DNA of 32,369 nt from JBQCEE01 sp051960575 (lineage in GTDB: Bacteria > Actinomycetota > Actinomycetes > Mycobacteriales > Jatrophihabitantaceae). The position numbers were made by a program, and so were the translations under genes. Under the pieces are notes generated by a model, which saw only the letters and a list, made by a program, of their open reading frames with translations, was not told where the DNA came from and did not search any database. The DNA lies in assembly GCF_051960575.1 (NCBI RefSeq), contig NZ_JBQCEE010000064.1:1-32369 (forward strand), given 5' to 3'. Below, one piece after another: positions 1 through 7,747 of this stretch (position 1 is its first letter; every line of letters starts with the position of its first letter).

Positions 1-860
1 GCCCGTCCGGCGCGGGGGGGGGGGGGGGGGGGGCGGGTGGCGTGGCCCGGGCGCCGCCCCCCCCCCCCCGCCCCCGGCGCGGGGCGGCGGCGGCGCGGGG
101 GCGGGCCCCCCCCACGCCGCCCCCGACCCCGCCTGCCGGTGGCGTCGGCGAGGTGCTGCGCCACGAGGGCCTGTGGCCCGTCGGCGTCCGCGAGAGCGGC
201 CGACAGTCCCGGGGGCAGCGTGATGGTGCCGCGCGCGAGCGACACGACGTCGACCCGCGCGCCGAGCGACGCGGCGAGGTCGGCGAGCCGGGCGTCGTCG
301 TCGGCCGAGCGCAGGTCGACGAGCGCGGCCAGGACGTACCGCCGACGCGGCGCCAGCGCGTGCAGGGCGGTGATGGTGTTGAGCGCCGTCGCGCCGGTCG
401 AGAGCTCGTCGTCGACCAGGACGAGGATCGTCGTGGCGTCCAGCAGCGGCCCGGGATCCTCGGGCAGCAGCCGGTGCGCGGTCGCGTGGCTGTGCTGTTC
501 GTCGAAGCCCGCCACCGCCTGCACGGTCGCCACCGCGCGACGGGTCGAGTGCAGGCACGGCGCGTCGAGCGCCTCGGCGACGCAGTGCCCGAGCGCCGTC
601 GCGGTCTCGGCGAAGCCGAGCACCACGGCGGGGGCGGGCTAGCCGCCGGCGAGCGCCGCGTGCACCGCCTCGCCGAGCGACCGGCCGGCCGCGCGGACGA
701 CGGCCGGCTCGGCGGGCACGTGCTTGCCGAGCACCCCGGACACCAGCAGGTGCGCGCGGCGCGGGTTGTCGCGCAGCGCCAGCCCGACCAGCGGCTGCAC
801 GGCCGGATCCAGCTGCACCCCCAGCCGCTCGCTCACCCAGCGGCTCGCGGGCCCGGTCAC
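1..860 (-). pseudogene. Ter-cluster phosphoribosyltransferase, interrupted by in-frame TAG and cut by window edge
   Basis: Reading leftward from a GTG at 858-860, the frame encodes a Ter-cluster-type phosphoribosyltransferase (PRTase). The N-terminal part carries the segment NPRRAHLLVSGVLGKHVP. After an in-frame TAG at 639-641 the same frame continues directly into PAPAVVLGFAETATALGH, then HSTRR, then the PRPP-binding loop VLVDDELSTGATALNTI. As I know the family, these parts normally form one protein. The GTG overlaps the lyase stop as GTGA, so the two are co-translated. PRTases of this type belong to the biosynthetic module linked to ter loci and probably act on a nucleotide-like metabolite. 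The C-terminus runs into homopolymer-ridden sequence left of about 125 and cannot be read. The TAG could be a true nonsense mutation or a sequencing error. A restart at GTG 624-626 is possible but would lack the conserved N-terminal segment. Confidence 0.8.
14..125. other. Homopolymer-rich, probably unreliable contig-edge sequence
   Basis: There are 20 consecutive G at 14-33, 13 consecutive C at 57-69, and further G and C runs up to about 110. Nothing like this occurs elsewhere in the window. The reading frame of the phosphoribosyltransferase, which is clean to the right, dissolves into Pro/Gly/Arg here. I read this as degraded sequence or misassembly at a contig end, not as biology. Confidence 0.7.
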
Positions 861-2011
861 GGGTGCACGCACGCGGCGAGCAAGTCGACGAAGGAGACGC
901 CCTCGTGCGCCACGCCGAAGGCCCGGGCGCGCAGCATGGTCCGCTCGGCCCAGGCGGTGTGCGGCTTGCTCTCGTTCATCTTGTTGCCGTAGCTGGACGC
1001 CGCCGCGCCACCGCCGCGCGCCGTGTCGAGCACCGACCGCGCATCGGCGTACTCCTCGTGCGCCACCACCGACAGCGCGTGCACCGGCGCGACGTGCGAC
1101 GGATGGATCACCGTCTTGCCGAACAGGCCGTTGGCGCGGTCGAGGGTCAGCTCGTGGATGAAGCCGTCGAGATCCTTCGCGATGAGTTCGGCGCGCAGCC
1201 GGCGCTCGTCGTGCCGCCGGAACGGCGTCTCGCGCAGCATCGGCTTGAACAGCCGCTCGGTGGCCGAGTAGTACTCCCACACCGGGCCGGTGAGGGTGAA
1301 GCCGCCGTCGGCGCGGCCGAGCACGTTGACGAAGTCGGTGATCGCGTCGGCGATCACGCGCACGTGCCACACCGTGAGGTCGCGCGGACGGCGCAGCCCG
1401 TACACCGACGACAGGTCGGTCGCGCCGACCCGCACCGCCGGCACCATCTCGCGGTACTTGTCGAGCAATCGGCGCACGCCCAGCAGCGCGTCCAGCCGGG
1501 TCTCGGCATGCAGCAGCTCCGGCGCCTCGAGCACCGGCATCACCAGGAACCGCCGACCGGCGCGCTCACCGGCCGCGGCGATCTCGTCCAGGAAGTCGCT
1601 GCCCGTGTCCTCGACGAACTTCGGCACGACGAAGCCGGTGAGCAGGGCGGCCGCGTCGCCGAGACCCTCGACCAGCGGACGCACCTGCTCGGCCGACCGC
1701 ACCCGGACGAAGATCATCGGCACGGCGTCGCCGCGCTCGGCGAGCAGGCGCAGCTGGGTCACGGCGTTGCGCTCGGCCTCGTCGAGCAGGGCGTCCGGCA
1801 CGGCGTCCTCGAGGCAGACGACCATGCTCACCACCCCCTCCGCCGCGCGCCGGGCGATGTCCCGCGCGAGCGAGGGCCGGGTGGCCGGGCAGTAGAGGGT
1901 GCCGCCGAGGGCCGCCCCCACCAGGATCGGGTCGTCGAGCGCGACGTCCTCCGGGTCACGGAGGAACAGCCGCTGCCGGTCGTCGGCGCGCAGGTTGGCG
2001 AAGTGCCGCAT
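857..2011 (-). CDS. HpcH/HpaI-type C-C bond lyase of Ter clusters (TIM barrel)
   Basis: This 384-aa protein resembles the citrate-lyase-beta/HpcH-HpaI aldolase-like family that accompanies ter genes. Near the N-terminus it has GGTLYCPATRP (about 36-46) and VSMVVCLEDAVPD (61-73) with the acidic pair typical of the barrel's metal site. FVRVRS (101-106), VMPVLEAPE (158-165) and a C-terminal IHPSHV follow. It probably cleaves or forms a carbon-carbon bond on a small acyl or keto-acid substrate; the actual substrate is unknown. I chose ATG 2009-2011 because homologues start at MRHF. An in-frame GTG at 2066-2068 and an ATG at 2027-2029 would lengthen it, and none has a strong ribosome-binding site. 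It is followed by the phosphoribosyltransferase with a GTGA overlap, so the two likely act together. Confidence 0.85.
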   Translation of the reverse strand: MRHFANLRADDRQRLFLRDPEDVALDDPILVGAALGGTLYCPATRPSLARDIARRAAEGVVSMVVCLEDAVPDALLDEAERNAVTQLRLLAERGDAVPMIFVRVRSAEQVRPLVEGLGDAAALLTGFVVPKFVEDTGSDFLDEIAAAGERAGRRFLVMPVLEAPELLHAETRLDALLGVRRLLDKYREMVPAVRVGATDLSSVYGLRRPRDLTVWHVRVIADAITDFVNVLGRADGGFTLTGPVWEYYSATERLFKPMLRETPFRRHDERRLRAELIAKDLDGFIHELTLDRANGLFGKTVIHPSHVAPVHALSVVAHEEYADARSVLDTARGGGAAASSYGNKMNESKPHTAWAERTMLRARAFGVAHEGVSFVDLLAACVHP

Positions 2012-2017
2012 GGCGCT

Positions 2018-2031
2018 GCATGGTGCCATGC
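2018..2031. promoter_or_regulatory. Short inverted repeat before the C-C lyase start
   Basis: GCATGG and CCATGC are separated by TG, just upstream of the proposed ATG. It could be an operator or an mRNA hairpin covering the start. The arms are only 6 bp, so chance is a real alternative. Confidence 0.2.
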
Positions 2032-2107
2032 CCGGATCACCGGTGGATGTGCGTGCACACCACTTCACGATCCCGACATCTCGCCGTCGCCCCGGCGTCG
2101 ATCCTGA

Positions 2108-3109
2108 TCACTCGGCCGGGGTGCGGTCGTCCCGCCACGTGATGCGCTCGAAACCGTAGGCGCGGCACGCCTCACGGATCGCCCCGCCGACGACCGTCTC
2201 CATCTCGGCCCGCACCCAGAGCTCGCCCGCCACGTTGGTGATCGACAGCAGCACCGCGATGCGCCCCGGGAACAGCGTCTCGAGCGGCAGGTCGGCCCGG
2301 GCGCCCGCGAAGGTGGTGGTCACCAGGGTGCCCGTCCAGGGGGCGTCGGCCCCGCTGGGCCGGAAGGCGTAGACGACGGCCCGGCGCAGGTCGCCCACCT
2401 GGCGCAGGTCGAACACGAGTTGCTCGTTGTCGACCTCGTCGCGGTGCGCGAGGATCACCGGCCGGCGCGCGGCGGACGGCGGCGCGAAGCGATGGCCCTC
2501 GGCGAGCTGCACGGTCGAACTCAGCCCCGACGCCAGCTCGTAGGCGCACCCGATGCGCAGGTCGTCGCTCGCGGTCACCGCGTCGACCGTCAGCTGCCCC
2601 ACGCCGCTCTGCACCCGGGTCAGCGTCACCACCGGCCGCTGCACCCCGAGCACCTGCTGGCCGCGCAGCCGAGCCGCGGCCGGCACCCGACCGTCGGGCC
2701 GGGCCGGGCGACGGGGTCGCGCCGCCGGGGCGGCCGACGCGGCCGGGGCGGCCGGGGCGGCTGGCGACGCGCCACGATCACCGCGCCGGGAGACGACCGG
2801 ACCCGATGCCGGCGGTGCGGGCGGGCCGACGGGCGGCCCCGAGAGGTCGAGCGAGGACGAGCCGGACCTCGTCGCCGGCGGCGGGCTCGCGGCCGGACGC
2901 CCCGGGGGTACGGCGGGCGGCGTGCCGGCGCGGCTGCGACCCGGCCGGTCGAAGGAGATCGTCGGGGTGTTCGGGGTCGCCGCCGGCCCTGATCGGGTCG
3001 CCGGGGCAGCAGGAGCAGGCGGCGTCTTCGGCCGCACGCGCCGCCGCAGGAACGGCAGGTCCGACCGGCGCGGCGCGAAGCGGGGGTTCCGCTCGCTCAG
3101 CCCGGCCAT
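2108..3109 (-). CDS. TerA/TerD-family protein with long disordered N-terminus
   Basis: This is a 333-aa two-part protein. Residues 1 to about 155 are low complexity, rich in Pro, Ala, Arg and Ser, with no predicted fold. Residues from about 157 on (GVQRPVVTLTRVQSG, then DDLRIGCAYELASG and LVFDLRQVGDLRRAVVYAF) form a TerA/TerD-type beta-sandwich. It resembles the C-terminal half of the protein at 5628-6581. Such domains are thought to form cytoplasmic, often calcium-binding, complexes with TerC-type membrane proteins in stress responses. The acidic calcium motif of canonical TerD is not evident here. It lies between the divergent terD (40-base gap) and the lyase (97-base gap). Family assignment is by motif and context. 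The exact function is unknown. Confidence 0.78.
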   Translation of the reverse strand: MAGLSERNPRFAPRRSDLPFLRRRVRPKTPPAPAAPATRSGPAATPNTPTISFDRPGRSRAGTPPAVPPGRPAASPPPATRSGSSSLDLSGPPVGPPAPPASGPVVSRRGDRGASPAAPAAPAASAAPAARPRRPARPDGRVPAAARLRGQQVLGVQRPVVTLTRVQSGVGQLTVDAVTASDDLRIGCAYELASGLSSTVQLAEGHRFAPPSAARRPVILAHRDEVDNEQLVFDLRQVGDLRRAVVYAFRPSGADAPWTGTLVTTTFAGARADLPLETLFPGRIAVLLSITNVAGELWVRAEMETVVGGAIREACRAYGFERITWRDDRTPAE

Positions 3110-3149
3110 CGGCCCGCCCCGGTCGTCACGGGAGCCGTCACAGCGGCCG

Positions 3150-3722
3150 TCACAGCGGCAGCCCGTAGTCGGCGGCGATGCCGGCGAGCCCCATCGCGTA
3201 GCCCTGGCCGAGCACCTTGAACTTCCAGTCCGCGCCCCGCGACGGGTGGCGGTAGAGCTCGCCGAGCACGATCGCGGTCTCCGTCGCGAGTGAGCGGGCC
3301 AGTTCCTCCGAGCGCACCAGCTCGCGGTCGTCGGCGAGATCGAGCACCCGCAGCACGCACGAGCGCAGCTGGCCGAGCGTGCGGTGCTGGCCCGGCCCCT
3401 CGTTCACGTAGAGCACCGCGACGATGCGGTCGATGTCCGCGGGCACAGCGGCGAGGTCGACCTCGATCTGCTCGGCGTCGTCGCCGGCGGCCCTCTCGAT
3501 CCGCTGCACCGAGGCGTCGCTCGACTGCAGCTGGTTGAAGAAGACGAAGTCCTCGTCGCTGCGGGCCCGGCCGTCGGCCCCGACGAGGATGACGGCGAAG
3601 ACGAGGTTGTCGGCGAGTACGCGCTCGGCGCCGACCGAGTACTTCATGCCGAGCACCACGCCCGACAGCCCGGGGATCTCGCGGGTCAGGGCGACGTTCG
3701 CGCCGCGCTTCATCTCAGCCAT
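3150..3722 (-). CDS. TerD family protein, divergent copy
   Basis: This 190-aa protein is the usual length for TerD. It keeps the family's opening (KRGANVALTREIPGLSGVVLG), the central DFVFFNQL strand, LGELYR and the closing GQGYAMGLAGIAADYG. The calcium-binding elements are altered. Where the two canonical copies at 7748 and 8342 have DLDAS, this one has NLVFA (39-43). The GDNLTGEGEGDDE loop is shortened to an AAGDDAE stretch around 78-84. It may bind calcium weakly or act as a structural partner. The start is either this ATG or the ATG three codons in; TACTGT, nine bases upstream of the first, could be an internal -10. It lies within the ter operon between the small TelA partner and the second TerA-type gene. 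Confidence 0.92.
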   Translation of the reverse strand: MAEMKRGANVALTREIPGLSGVVLGMKYSVGAERVLADNLVFAVILVGADGRARSDEDFVFFNQLQSSDASVQRIERAAGDDAEQIEVDLAAVPADIDRIVAVLYVNEGPGQHRTLGQLRSCVLRVLDLADDRELVRSEELARSLATETAIVLGELYRHPSRGADWKFKVLGQGYAMGLAGIAADYGLPL

Positions 3723-3761
3723 GTCACGCCGACAGTAGCCACCGGCAGCGGCACGTCCCGA

Positions 3762-4259
3762 TCACAGGTCGAGGTCCGACCGGGTGAACTTGGTGCGCAG
3801 GAACGAGCCCTGGCTGAGCAGCGCGTCGACGTCGTGCGCCTTGGTCGCCTCGAGCAGGTCGGTGGCGGCGCTCAGCAGGGCGTCGAGCTGCTCGCGCAGC
3901 GCCGCCCGGGGCGTGCGGCCGGTGGCCAGCGGCACCTCGACGACCGCCGGGTCGAGCGCGAGCCAGGTGCGCAGGGTGGTCGGCAGGTAGTCGCCGATCA
4001 CCCCGTCGAGCTGGGCGACCGCGTGCGCCTCGAGCGTGCGCTCACCGGAGGTGTCGATCACCTCGCGCAGGGTGTCGGTGATCCGCCGGGCGAGCACGAG
4101 CGCCTCGGTCGGAAGCCGGCCGCTGCTGCGGTTGACGAACTGGACGAGTTCCCAGAGCCGCCGCAGCAGCGCCTCGGGCGCGTCCGGATCGGGGGCGGGT
4201 GGCTGGCCGGGCGGTGGGGGCGGCGGGTCGGCCGTCCCCCGGCGGAACCACGATGTCAC
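3762..4259 (-). CDS. Conserved small protein coupled to TelA
   Basis: This is a 165-aa protein with no function I can name. It begins at a GTG overlapping the telA stop (GTGA), so it is almost certainly translated with TelA. Residues 11-26 are a proline-rich linker (PPPPPPGQPPAPDP). Residues 30-160 are mostly helical, with LWELVQFVNRSSGRLP, YLPTTLRTWLALDP and a C-terminal LLSQGSFLRTKFTRSDLDL-type end. From memory, similar proteins sit next to toxic-anion-resistance genes in other actinomycetes. That and the coupling suggest a TelA-associated helper, perhaps forming helical bundles with it. No signal peptide or membrane segment is visible. Confidence 0.8.
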   Translation of the reverse strand: MTSWFRRGTADPPPPPPGQPPAPDPDAPEALLRRLWELVQFVNRSSGRLPTEALVLARRITDTLREVIDTSGERTLEAHAVAQLDGVIGDYLPTTLRTWLALDPAVVEVPLATGRTPRAALREQLDALLSAATDLLEATKAHDVDALLSQGSFLRTKFTRSDLDL

Positions 4260-5515
4260 TGGCCGCCGGGCAGCTGGCCGGGCAGCGTCTGGCCGTAGTC
4301 GGCCTCGCCCCGGCGTGTGCGCTCGAGATAAGGCTTCGCCCGCTCGATCTGCCCCTCGAGGGCCTGCACCGTCTGCGCCATCGAGTCGACGGCCTGCGTG
4401 CGGAAGGTGTCGATCGCGTCCATCGTCTGGAAGACGTTCTCGAAGGCCTGCTGCAGCTTCTGCACGTCGATGGTGGCCGACGACGCCTGCTCGTTGATCT
4501 GCGCACCCTGGATGCGCAGCTGGTTCGACGTCGCCTCGATGAGGTTGGACGTCGTCGTATTGAGCGCGCTGATCTGGTCGAGCACGAGCTTCTGCCGGCT
4601 CAGCGCCTGCGACACGATCACCGCGGTGCGCAGCGCGGAGATCGTCGTGGTCTGGGCGCGGTCGACGCCCTTGATCAGCTCGATGTTGTTCTTGCGGATC
4701 AGGTCGAGCGCCATGTAGCCCTGCACCGACACGGCGAGCTGGGTCATGATGTCCTGCCGCCGCTGCCGGATGGCGAACAGCGCGTCGGACTTCAGCGCGT
4801 TCGCCGCCTCGCTGTTGCCGGCGGCGTCGAGCTCGGCGACCTTCGCGGTGACCGCCTCGTCGAGGGCGGTGGCCAGCTGGTTGTACTCGCTGAGCTTGCC
4901 CATCGTCGTCCACATGTTGACCTTCTCGGTCTCGATGGCGGCGTTGTCCTTGCGCAGCTCGTCCTGGCCCGACTCGAGGGACTTGATGATCGCGTTGAGG
5001 TGCGACTGCGCCGACTCGTACTTGGCGAAGTAGCGCTGCACCTTGTCACCGCCCGGCAGCCACTTCAGCACCTTCTTGACCCCGCCGAGGTCGGCGCGGT
5101 TGGGGTCGAGCTCGGTGATCGTGCCGCGCAGGTCGACCAGGGTGTTCGCCACCCGGGTCTGGGCGTCGCCGCCCTGACCCTTCGCGCCCCGCAGCGCCGC
5201 GGCGGGACGGTCGAGCAGGCGGCTCGAGACCGCGGCGGACGCGCGCAGCTCCTTGTCGCCCATGGACGTGATCGTCTCGATCTTCTTCGCGAACTCCGGC
5301 GAGCGGTGGTCGATCGTCGCGAGCTCGTCGGCGAAGCCCTGGGCCCGCTGGGCGAGCTCGGCCTTCTTCGGATCGTCGATGGGCAGCGCGCCCGCCGCCT
5401 CCTCCTGCTTCACCAGCGGCACCGGCGCCGGCGGTGCGAGCACCAGACCGCCGGCGGGGGCGGCCGGTGCCGTGGCCGGCGCAACGGTGCTGGCGGAGAG
5501 ATCGAGGTCGGACAT
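4256..5515 (-). CDS. telA: Toxic anion resistance protein TelA
   Basis: This 419-aa protein matches the TelA/KlaA toxic anion resistance family. After a 50-residue Ala/Pro-rich start it is almost entirely alpha-helical and coiled-coil-like. Family-typical segments include NRADLGGVKKVLKWLPGGDKVQRYF, DNAAIETEKVNMWTTMGKL, SVQGYMALDLIRKNNIELIKG, LRTAVIVSQALSRQKLVLDQ and NQLRIQGAQINEQ. The family is linked to tellurite, colicin and envelope-stress tolerance; its biochemistry is unsettled. The ATG is preceded by AGGAG at proper distance. It sits mid-operon and is translationally coupled to the small protein downstream. A 112-base gap with a hairpin separates it from the preceding TerA-type gene. 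Confidence 0.93.
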   Translation of the reverse strand: MSDLDLSASTVAPATAPAAPAGGLVLAPPAPVPLVKQEEAAGALPIDDPKKAELAQRAQGFADELATIDHRSPEFAKKIETITSMGDKELRASAAVSSRLLDRPAAALRGAKGQGGDAQTRVANTLVDLRGTITELDPNRADLGGVKKVLKWLPGGDKVQRYFAKYESAQSHLNAIIKSLESGQDELRKDNAAIETEKVNMWTTMGKLSEYNQLATALDEAVTAKVAELDAAGNSEAANALKSDALFAIRQRRQDIMTQLAVSVQGYMALDLIRKNNIELIKGVDRAQTTTISALRTAVIVSQALSRQKLVLDQISALNTTTSNLIEATSNQLRIQGAQINEQASSATIDVQKLQQAFENVFQTMDAIDTFRTQAVDSMAQTVQALEGQIERAKPYLERTRRGEADYGQTLPGQLPGGQ

Positions 5516-5588
5516 GGCGACTCCTGGCAGACGGGACGGGCCGGTCAGAGATGGGGCGTGATGGCCGGCACCAGATCATGCAACGTGC

Positions 5589-5611
5589 GGTCGGACGCCG
5601 GGGTTCCGACC
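5589..5611 (-). terminator. Hairpin between the TerA-type gene and telA
   Basis: GGTCGGA (5589-5595) pairs with TCCGACC (5605-5611) around a 9-base loop. It lies in the 112-base gap of the ter operon. No T tract follows in the minus direction, so full termination is doubtful. It may attenuate transcription or stabilise mRNA and thus set the TelA to TerD ratio. Confidence 0.35.
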
Positions 5612-5627
5612 AGGTCCTCGAGCGGGC

Positions 5628-6581
5628 TCACTTCCGGCCCGGCGTCCAGTTCATGCCCCACCCGTAGGTCTGGTCGAGCAGGCGCTGGCCGCCGTTGATG
5701 TAGTTGACCTGCCGGTCGACCGACAGCGTGCCACCGCCGCCCTGCAGCATCGCGATCGCGCAGGTGCGGGCGCCGTCGCGCGGATCGTCCAGGTGGATCT
5801 CGATCTGGGGCCCCTGCGCGGGGAACAGCGTCACCACGCCCCGGGCGTCGGCCCAGTTCGCGGCGCCCTCGTAGATGAAGGCGAAGACCAGCACCCGCTT
5901 GACCTGGTCGGCGTACGCGAGGTCGATGAACAGGTTCTCGCCCTCCGTGTTGGCCCCGCTGCGGTCGTCCTTGTCGAGCCAGATGACCCGCCGGGACACC
6001 CCGCGGGGGCTCGCCTCGAACGAGTTGCCCAGCGCCTGCACGACACCCTTGCTGCCGTCGGCGAACTCGTACAGGCAGCCGAGGTCGAGGTCGAGCTGCT
6101 GGGTCTTGCGGAACAGCCCGCCCGCGGCCGGCCGGGCGTTCCAGTTCAGGTTCACCCGCAGCAGGCCGCCGCCCGCGTGCTTCTCGAGCGAGACGCGCGG
6201 TGCCGCCTTGGTGAGCGTGACCTTGCTCAGCGACACCGGTGCGGCCTGCGGCGCGGCCGGGGCCGGGGCGGCCGGGGGCGGCGGCGGGGCCGCCGGGGCG
6301 TAGCCCGGCGGCGGGGGCGGCGGCGGGTAGCCGTACCCGGCCGGAGCCGGCGGCGGCGGGTATCCGGGGCCCCCAGGAGGCGGGGGCGGTGGATACCCCT
6401 GGCCCGGCGGCGGTGGCGGTGGCGGCGGCGGGTACCCCTGGCCCGGCGGTGGCGGTGGCGGCGGCGGGTACCCCTGGCCCGGCGGGGGCGGTGGTGGCGG
6501 CGGCGGGTACCCCTGCGCGGGCGGCTGCGGCTCGGGCTCCGGCTGCGGGGTTCGCGGCCGCTTGGTGTAGTCGATGGGCAC
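5628..6581 (-). CDS. TerA-type protein with N-terminal polyproline repeats
   Basis: This is a 317-aa protein. Residues 24-100 are tandem repeats of GQGY followed by 6-9 prolines, and residues about 117-317 are a TerA/TerD-type domain. That domain has VSLSKVTLTKAAPRVSLEK, then LDLGCLYEFADGSKGVVQALG, GENLFIDLAYADQVKRVLVFAF and a C-terminal QTYGWGMNWTPG. TerA-type proteins are cytoplasmic components of ter stress complexes. The polyproline arm is likely extended and may tether partners or the membrane. Its translation should be sensitive to EF-P. The start is a GTG preceded by GAGGAGA. It is the fourth gene of the operon, directly downstream of the TerC-family gene. Confidence 0.88.
   Translation of the reverse strand: MPIDYTKRPRTPQPEPEPQPPAQGYPPPPPPPPPGQGYPPPPPPPPGQGYPPPPPPPPPGQGYPPPPPPGGPGYPPPPAPAGYGYPPPPPPPGYAPAAPPPPPAAPAPAAPQAAPVSLSKVTLTKAAPRVSLEKHAGGGLLRVNLNWNARPAAGGLFRKTQQLDLDLGCLYEFADGSKGVVQALGNSFEASPRGVSRRVIWLDKDDRSGANTEGENLFIDLAYADQVKRVLVFAFIYEGAANWADARGVVTLFPAQGPQIEIHLDDPRDGARTCAIAMLQGGGGTLSVDRQVNYINGGQRLLDQTYGWGMNWTPGRK
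6288..6515 (-). repeat. In-frame minisatellite encoding GQGY-polyproline repeats
   Basis: Units of roughly 36-39 bases, built from GGCGGTGGC runs and a GGGTACCCCTGGCCC core on plus, are repeated in frame inside the TerA-type gene. The core encodes PGQGYPP. Unit length varies by single Pro codons. Such arrays can expand or contract by slippage, and assembly here may be imperfect. Confidence 0.8.
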
Positions 6582-6612
6582 GTCGGGTCTCCTCTCGGGG
6601 GCGGCGGCGGGG

Positions 6613-7731
6613 TCAGACCCCGACGGCCGCGCGATCGGGTGTGTCGGCGGTGTCCAGCCTCTTGTTCCGGACGATGGACGACAGCAGCGCCAGGCCGATG
6701 AACGCGACGCCGATCAGGCCGGTCACCACCTCGGGCACCTCGTACTCGATGGTGATCAGCAGGATGACGGCCAGCGCGCCGATCGCCCAGAGGGCGCCGT
6801 GCTCGAGGTACACGTACTCGGACAGCGTCCCCTTCTTCACCAGGAAGACGGTGAGCGAGCGGATGAACATGGCGCCGATGCCGAGGCCGATCGCGATGAT
6901 GATCGGGTCGGACGTGATCGCGAACGCGCCGACGACGCCGTCGAAGCTGAACGACGCGTCCAGCACCTCGAGATAGAGGAAGAGGAAGAACGCCGCCTTG
7001 CCGACGACGTGCATCGTCTTCTTCTTCTCCAGCGTCGCCGCGAGGTCCTCCTCGTCCTCGTCGTCGGCGTCGTCGGTGTCGAACAGCTCACCGAGGGCGT
7101 TGACGAGCAGGTACGTCGCGAGCCCCAGCACCCCGGCGACCAGCACGGTCGCCTTCCGGTGCGGGTCGGCCGTGTCGGCGTGCTCGGCCACCGTGTAGGC
7201 CGAGACGGTGAGCACGACCAGCGCGATGATCACCGAGAGCTGGTCGAGCCGGCCGATCTTCGCGAGCGGTCGTTCCAGCCACGACAGCCAGGTGATCTCG
7301 CGCTCCTCGAAGACGAAGTCGAGGAAGATCATGAGCAGGAACATCCCGCCGAAGGCGGCGATGGCCGGGTGCGCCTGGTGCAACAGGTAGCCGTAGGTGC
7401 CCGGCTTGTCAGGGTTCCCCTTGTCCAACGCCAGCCGGATCGCCTCGACCGGGCTGAGCTTGGCGGTGACGCCGACGATGAGCAGCGGGAACACCAGCCG
7501 CATGCCGAAGACGGCGATGAGCACGCCGACGGTGAGGAAGATCCGCTGCCAGAACGGGCTCATCCGCACCAGGACGGTGGCGTTGACGACCGCGTTGTCG
7601 AAGGAGAGCGAGACTTCGAGGACGGCGAGGATCGCGGTCAGGGCGAGCCCGGTGCCGCCGCCGTAGAGCCAGCCGACGATGAGGCCGACGACGGCGACGA
7701 CGAACGAGCCTGCGAAGGTGCGGACGAACAC
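6613..7731 (-). CDS. DUF475 / TerC-family integral membrane protein
   Basis: This 372-aa membrane protein has about nine hydrophobic segments. It carries the family's two acidic membrane motifs, SLSFDNAVVNA (41-51) and, in the second half, DASFSFDGVVGAFAIT, which mark the internal duplication of the TerC/DUF475 fold. A strongly acidic cytoplasmic loop, with about ten Asp/Glu in DTDDADDEDEEDLAATLEKKK, separates the halves. TerC-type proteins are proposed to move or sense metal ions and to anchor TerD and TerA at the membrane. Recent work on the wider family points to manganese or calcium export, so a metal-ion role is plausible. The start is GTG. The 16-base gap from terD puts it firmly in the operon. 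Confidence 0.92.
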   Translation of the reverse strand: MFVRTFAGSFVVAVVGLIVGWLYGGGTGLALTAILAVLEVSLSFDNAVVNATVLVRMSPFWQRIFLTVGVLIAVFGMRLVFPLLIVGVTAKLSPVEAIRLALDKGNPDKPGTYGYLLHQAHPAIAAFGGMFLLMIFLDFVFEEREITWLSWLERPLAKIGRLDQLSVIIALVVLTVSAYTVAEHADTADPHRKATVLVAGVLGLATYLLVNALGELFDTDDADDEDEEDLAATLEKKKTMHVVGKAAFFLFLYLEVLDASFSFDGVVGAFAITSDPIIIAIGLGIGAMFIRSLTVFLVKKGTLSEYVYLEHGALWAIGALAVILLITIEYEVPEVVTGLIGVAFIGLALLSSIVRNKRLDTADTPDRAAVGV

Positions 7732-7747
7732 GGAGGCGGCCCGCTCG

